DNA of 64,000 nucleotides from Hymenobacter psoromatis (lineage in GTDB: Bacteria; Bacteroidota; Bacteroidia; Cytophagales; Hymenobacteraceae): assembly GCF_020012125.1 (NCBI RefSeq), contig NZ_JAIFAG010000001.1, positions 3,596,001 through 3,660,000 of the forward strand. The letters run 5' to 3'. Shown in pieces: positions 59,781 through 64,000 of the stretch (positions are counted from its first letter, which is position 1; each line of letters starts with the position of its first letter). The position numbers and the translations under genes are program-made. Below the pieces are notes generated by a model, which saw only the letters and a program-made list of their open reading frames with translations, was not told where the DNA came from and did not search any database.

Positions 59781-59886
59781 CCGCCTACTGCGTAGAAACG
59801 CGACCCATCGCGTCTCTACGCAGTAGGCGGCAATTGAACTCAAGAGCGGCGCAGATGTGGGAGAGACGCGATGGGTCGCGGCTCTA
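59781..59886. repeat. Inverted repeat cluster, family IV
   Basis: A cruciform at 59781-59830 (CCGCCTACTGCGTAGA and complement around ACGCGACCCATCGCG) is followed by a further GAGACGCGATGGGTCGCGG at 59861-59881. It lies between the dxs stop and the aldo/keto reductase start. The words match the repeat at 10262. Confidence 0.8.
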
Positions 59887-61833
59887 CATCTCTGTTACCT
59901 TATCGCGCACGGCGTCGCGCACCTTGGCACTCATTTCGCGCACGGTCTCCGCGATGCCGGTGGCGTCGAAACCGCACTCGTGGTAGAGCTGGTCCTGGGT
60001 GCCGTGCTCCACCACGCGGTCCGGGATGCCGAGGCGGCGCACGGGCAGGTGCAGGCCGTTATCGGTCAGGAATTCGAGCACCGCCGAGCCGAAGCCGCCG
60101 GGTAGGCAGCCATCTTCCACAGTGATGATAGCGCGGTAGCGGCGGGCCACGGCCAGCAGCATTTCCTCATCGAGCGGCTTGCAAAAGCGCATGTCATAGT
60201 GGCCCACGTCAAGGCCCTCGGCGGCGAGGGTAGCAGTGGCTTTCGCGGCGTAGTTGCCGATGTGGCCGATGCTGAGAATGGCCACGCCACCTGCCTCGCC
60301 CTCGTGCACCACGCGGCCCGTGCCGATGGCCACGCGCTGGAGCGGCGTGCGCCACTCGGGCAGCACGCCCTCGCCGCGGGGGTAGCGAATGCTGAACGGC
60401 CCCGCGTTTTCGGGCAGCTGGGCAGTGTACATGAGGTTGCGTAGCTCCTGCTCGTTCATGGGAGCGCTCACCACCATATTGGGGATGCAGCGCATATAGG
60501 CCAAGTCGTAGCTGCCGTGGTGGGTAGGGCCGTCGGCCCCGGCAAAGCCGGCGCGGTCGAGGCAGAATACCACGTGCAGGTTTTGCAGGGCCACGTCGTG
60601 CACCACTTGGTCGTAGCCGCGCTGCATAAACGACGAGTAGATGTTGCAGAACGGCACCATGCCCTGCGTGGCCAAACCCGCCGAAAACGTAACGGCGTGT
60701 TGCTCAGCAATGCCCACGTCGAAGGCCCGCTCGGGCATGGCCGCCATCATAATATTCAACGACGAACCCGACGGCATAGCGGGGGTCACACCCATGATTT
60801 TGTCGTTGGCCTGGGCCAGCTCCAGCAGCGTGTGGCCAAACACGTCCTGGTACTTGGGCGGCTGGGGCCGGTCGGGGATTTTCTTATAAATCTCGCCCGT
60901 GATTTTATCAAACAGGCCCGGCGCGTGCCACAGCGTCTGGTCCTTTTCGGCCAAAGCATAACCTTTACCCTTCACGGTGACGCAGTGCAGCAGCTTGGGG
61001 CCAGGAATGCTCTTAATGTCATTCAGCACGGCCACCAGGTGCTGCACATCGTGCCCGTCCACGGGGCCGAAGTAGCGGAAGTTCAGCGCCTCAAACAGGT
61101 TGCTCTGCTTGAGGAGGGTAGCCTTCATGGCGGCCTCTACTTTGCGGGCAATCTGCTGCGGGTTAGGACCAAACTTGCTCAGCTTGCCAAGCACGTTCCA
61201 CAGCTCGTCGCGCACTTTGTTGTAGGTGCGCGAGGTGGTGATATCGGTGAGGTATTCCTTGAGCGCGCCCACGTTGGGGTCGATGCTCATGCAGTTGTCG
61301 TTGAGCACCACAATCATATTGTTGCGGATGGCCCCGGCGTGGTTGAGCGCCTCGAAGCTCATGCCGGCCGTCATGGCCCCGTCGCCAATTACGGCGATGT
61401 GCTGACGGTCAAATTCTTTTTTATAATCGGAAGCTACGGCCATGCCCAGCGCCGCCCCGATGCTGGTGCTGCTGTGGCCCACGCCGAAGGCATCGTACGC
61501 ACTTTCGCTGCGCTTGGGGAAACCCGACATGCCACCGTAGCGGCGGTTGGTGGGAAAGCGGTCGCGCCTACCCGTCAATATTTTATGGCCATAGGCTTGG
61601 TGCCCAACATCCCAGACCAATTGGTCGTAAGGCGTGTGGAAGACGTAGTGCAGCGCTACCGTCAGCTCGACTACCCCCAACGAAGCGCCGAAGTGCCCGC
61701 CGTAGATGCTTACCGTGTCGATAATGAACTCGCGCAGCTCGGCGCTAACCTGTACCAACTGTTCGGGACTGAGCTTTTTAAGGTCGTCGGGCGAGGATAT
61801 CGCCGCCAGAAGCGGGCCGGGTTCAATTATCAT
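59884..61833 (-). CDS. dxs: 1-deoxy-D-xylulose-5-phosphate synthase
   Basis: The thiamine-diphosphate enzyme makes DXP from pyruvate and glyceraldehyde-3-phosphate, the first step of the MEP isoprenoid pathway. The 649-residue product has GGHFGASLGVVELTVALHYVF, WDVGHQAYGHKILTGRRD, IAVIGDGAMTAGMSFEALNHAG, DVGIAEQHAVTFSAGLATQG and FCLDRAGFAGADGPTHHGSYD. ATG start with a TACCTTTG element at 61898-61905. Its length is normal. Confidence 0.97.
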   Translation of the reverse strand: MIIEPGPLLAAISSPDDLKKLSPEQLVQVSAELREFIIDTVSIYGGHFGASLGVVELTVALHYVFHTPYDQLVWDVGHQAYGHKILTGRRDRFPTNRRYGGMSGFPKRSESAYDAFGVGHSSTSIGAALGMAVASDYKKEFDRQHIAVIGDGAMTAGMSFEALNHAGAIRNNMIVVLNDNCMSIDPNVGALKEYLTDITTSRTYNKVRDELWNVLGKLSKFGPNPQQIARKVEAAMKATLLKQSNLFEALNFRYFGPVDGHDVQHLVAVLNDIKSIPGPKLLHCVTVKGKGYALAEKDQTLWHAPGLFDKITGEIYKKIPDRPQPPKYQDVFGHTLLELAQANDKIMGVTPAMPSGSSLNIMMAAMPERAFDVGIAEQHAVTFSAGLATQGMVPFCNIYSSFMQRGYDQVVHDVALQNLHVVFCLDRAGFAGADGPTHHGSYDLAYMRCIPNMVVSAPMNEQELRNLMYTAQLPENAGPFSIRYPRGEGVLPEWRTPLQRVAIGTGRVVHEGEAGGVAILSIGHIGNYAAKATATLAAEGLDVGHYDMRFCKPLDEEMLLAVARRYRAIITVEDGCLPGGFGSAVLEFLTDNGLHLPVRRLGIPDRVVEHGTQDQLYHECGFDATGIAETVREMSAKVRDAVRDKVTEM

Positions 61834-61897
61834 CGGGGCAGCGGAAATAAGCAGGGCGGGTATCCGCCGGACCGGCGGGCCCAGTCGTTCGCCTGGG

Positions 61898-61905
61898 CAA
61901 AGGTA
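61898..61905 (-). promoter_or_regulatory. dxs promoter -7 element TACCTTTG
   Basis: Minus-strand TAnnTTTG match about 65 bases before the dxs ATG. Confidence 0.55.
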
Positions 61906-62071
61906 CGATAGCGCGGGGCCGGCGGTTGTGACCCGCGCACCGCGTTGGCCCGCGCTGAGGAGACCAGCCTAGTCGGTACAATCGCGGCTTTGGCCGATGA
62001 ATTTCGTGCAAACAACCCGAACCAGTGCAACCATTTCCGGCCGCTCACGCACTTTGGCCGTTATGATTTTT

Positions 62072-64000
62072 ATGAAAAAGACTACTCTTCTCGCTGTCGG
62101 GCTGCTGGCCGCCGCTTTTCTGGCCAGCCCATTAGATGGCTACGGCCAGGCGGGCGGGCGGCCAGCCACGGCGGCCACGGCCGGCCGCCTCAGCGGTACC
62201 ATCACCGATGCGGCCACTGGCAAGCCAGTATCCTACGCCACGGTCAACGTTATTAATCCCGCCACCAACAGCCCCGTAAACGGCGGCGTGGCCGGCGACG
62301 ATGGCAAGTTCGTGCTGCCCGGTATTCCGGCCGGCACCTACCGGGTCGAGGTCAGTTTTCTGGGCTATGCCAACCAGGTGCGGACGGTGACCATTCCGGC
62401 CGCCGGCGGCAACGTGGCGCTGGGCAGCGTCGCGCTGGCCGCCACCGCCCAAAAGCTGGGTGAGGTGGTCGTGACGGGCGTAAAGCCACTCATTGAGGAG
62501 CGCGTGGACCGCACCGTCTATAATGCCGACGTGGACAAAACCACGGCCGGCGGCGATGCCACCGACGTGCTCAAGCGCGTGCCACTGCTGAGCGTAGACC
62601 TGGACGGCAACGTGACCTTGCGCGGCTCCTCCAATATTAAGGTACTGATTAATAATAAGCCCAGCACCATCGCGGCCAGCAGCGTAGCCGACGCGCTCAA
62701 GCAGATTCCGGCCGAGCAGATTCAAACCGTAGAGGTGATTACTTCGCCCTCGGCCAAGTACGATGCCGAAGGGTCGGGCGGTATTATCAACATCATTACC
62801 AAGCAGAATAACCTGCGCGGGGCTTCGCTGAACGTGAACAGCAGCGCCGGCACCCGCGCCAGCAACCTGGGCCTGAACGGCAGCATCAGCAACGGCAAGT
62901 TTGGGGCTTCGCTGGGCGGCTTCGGACGGGCGCAGTACAACACGCCGGGCAGCTTCGAGAACGTGCAGACCAGCACCAACCTGCAAAACGGCCAGCGCAC
63001 CACTGTGCAGCAGAGCGCCGCTACCCGGCAAACCAACGCCTTCGGGCGCTACACGCTGGGGTTGAGCTACGATTTTGACAAACAAAACTCGCTGGCCGGC
63101 TCGCTGGCCTACGGCGTCCGCAACGGTAAGAACTATCAGGACCAGCTCATCAGCAACACGCTGGCGGGGGCCATGACGGGTATCTCGTCGGTGCGCGACG
63201 TGGTTTCCAACAGCAATTCGGGTACCGTGGACGCGAGCCTCAACTACACGCACCTCTACGATGTGAAGCAGCGCGAGCTGAGCGTCCTGACCTTGTTTAG
63301 TCGCAACAACCAGACCAGCGACTTCACTAACAACGTGTTTGCACCGAGCGACCGGTCGTACCAGGGCCAGCTGGGTAACAATAACCAGAGCCACAACCAG
63401 GAGATAACCGGCCAGCTAGACTACCAGACGCCCACCGTTAAGGACCAGCTGCTGGAAGTGGGCGTGAAGGACATTGTGCGGCGCGTAACCAGCGATTACA
63501 GCTACTTCTACGGCCCCGGCCTGGCCCCGCCTACCCCCCCGGCCCCCAACTCCTTCCTGTACAAGCAGAACGTGGCCGCCGCCTACGTGGCCTACACGAT
63601 GGGCCTGCCCAAGGGCTTTGCTCTGAAGCCGGGCGTGCGTGCCGAGTACACCACCATCAACGCCAACTTCAGCGACCCCAACGGGGTGCTTACGGCTACC
63701 GCCATTCCTAACTACCTGAAAGTGCTGCCGAGCGTGAACCTGTCGCGCAAATTTGATAATGGCAACGTGCTCAAGCTGGCGTACAACATTCGGATTCAGC
63801 GGCCTTCGCTACAATTTTTGAACCCGAACGTGCAGGCGTCCAACCCGTTGAACGCCTCGGCTGGTAACCCTACCCTACGGCCGGAAAACACCCAGAACTA
63901 CGAGCTGGGCTACAGCACCCAGATTAAGCAGAAGGTGAACGTGAACGTTTCGACCTTCGTGCGCAGTACTAATAATGCTATTCAAACCGTGCGGGTGCCG
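62072..64000 (+). CDS. TonB-dependent receptor / outer-membrane beta-barrel protein, 5' part
   Basis: The frame is open from ATG at 62063 or 62072 to the window end, more than 640 codons, so the gene is cut off. It has a signal peptide (LLAVGLLAAAFLASPLDGYGQ) and a carboxypeptidase-regulatory-like domain (GTITDAATGKPVSYATVNVIN...GIPAGTYRVEVSFLGY). A plug follows (GGDATDVLKRVPLLSVDLDGNVTLRGSSNIKVLINNKP and KYDAEGSGGIINIITK), then barrel strands. This is the OMP_b-brl_3/CirA-like layout common in Bacteroidota. The ligand is unknown. Confidence 0.9.
   Translation, partial: MKKTTLLAVGLLAAAFLASPLDGYGQAGGRPATAATAGRLSGTITDAATGKPVSYATVNVINPATNSPVNGGVAGDDGKFVLPGIPAGTYRVEVSFLGYANQVRTVTIPAAGGNVALGSVALAATAQKLGEVVVTGVKPLIEERVDRTVYNADVDKTTAGGDATDVLKRVPLLSVDLDGNVTLRGSSNIKVLINNKPSTIAASSVADALKQIPAEQIQTVEVITSPSAKYDAEGSGGIINIITKQNNLRGASLNVNSSAGTRASNLGLNGSISNGKFGASLGGFGRAQYNTPGSFENVQTSTNLQNGQRTTVQQSAATRQTNAFGRYTLGLSYDFDKQNSLAGSLAYGVRNGKNYQDQLISNTLAGAMTGISSVRDVVSNSNSGTVDASLNYTHLYDVKQRELSVLTLFSRNNQTSDFTNNVFAPSDRSYQGQLGNNNQSHNQEITGQLDYQTPTVKDQLLEVGVKDIVRRVTSDYSYFYGPGLAPPTPPAPNSFLYKQNVAAAYVAYTMGLPKGFALKPGVRAEYTTINANFSDPNGVLTATAIPNYLKVLPSVNLSRKFDNGNVLKLAYNIRIQRPSLQFLNPNVQASNPLNASAGNPTLRPENTQNYELGYSTQIKQKVNVNVSTFVRSTNNAIQTVRVP

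Noticed and set aside
60517-61911. Open frame of 464 codons on the plus strand
   Set aside because: Antisense of dxs, which has all its motifs on the other strand.
62132-63394. Open frame of 420 codons on the minus strand
   Set aside because: Antisense of the TonB-dependent receptor, whose signal peptide and plug are clear.
1-64000. tRNA, rRNA or riboswitch genes
   Set aside because: No cloverleaf with conserved T-arm or known riboswitch core was recognised in the gaps; a covariance-model search would be needed to exclude small RNAs.

Overview
The window reads as a chromosomal segment of a high-GC member of the Bacteroidota, most like Hymenobacter or a close relative. The grounds are the gene content: Omp85 and TonB-type envelope proteins, a DUF6799-like protein, a lamin-tail protein with a C-terminal domain of the gliding/type IX-secretion sort, and a DUF1800/DUF1501 pair. 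Promoters of the TAnnTTTG type sit before many genes, Shine-Dalgarno sequences are not evident, and GTG starts are frequent. Names are family recognitions made by eye; no database search was possible.

Layout. 1-3636 is an accessory end: a decayed quinone-oxidoreductase fragment, a small membrane protein, a DUF433/DUF5615 toxin-antitoxin-like pair bracketed by copies of a hairpin repeat, and an AT-rich AAA ATPase with a TOPRIM/DUF4435-like C-terminus (OLD- or PARIS-like). 3719-8758 is core: nrdB, a small cysteine-rich protein and nrdA on the minus strand, divergent from rplU-rpmA; the shared upstream region carries two perfect inverted DnaA boxes. 8833-14617 holds a beta-barrel protein, a hydrolase, hemW, an Omp85 protein and an Hsp20. 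14811-17130 is a scar: a degraded IS1595-type transposase, a short possibly truncated ORF, a GT4 glycosyltransferase and a resolvase-like remnant.

17181-31137 contains small membrane and secreted proteins, a GH25 lysozyme, an RlpA-like lipoprotein, cbpA-cbpM, a ZIP transporter with a long promoter palindrome, nadC, gpmI, yjbQ, a beta-helix lipoprotein and prfA. 31320-36267 is a thrA-thrB-thrC threonine operon with hairpin repeats between the genes. 37223-42092 has an FAD oxidoreductase and a tyrosine-catabolism group (LysR regulator, hppD, hmgA). 42284-53872 is envelope/secretion and respiratory: the lamin-tail protein, an aspartic protease, DUF1800/DUF1501, a barrel protein, a TonB-domain protein, and a PQQ-type sugar dehydrogenase overlapping a cytochrome c.

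53925-55748 is the best candidate for an undescribed system: an AAA ATPase gene with one in-frame TGA, overlapping by 8 bp a gene for a small protein with a D-ExK-Q pattern expected of a PD-(D/E)XK nuclease. 55829-64000 has pirin, a Gfo/Idh/MocA oxidoreductase, a DUF4136 lipoprotein, an aldo/keto reductase, dxs and the first part of a TonB-dependent receptor that runs off the window.

Three genome-wide habits stand out: long near-perfect inverted repeats of at least five families between genes, some supplying the stop codon of the gene before them; a GGGGTAG/CTACCCC oligomer, often extended to a long homopolymer, inside and outside genes; and very short or absent 5' leaders on some genes (nadC, gpmI).
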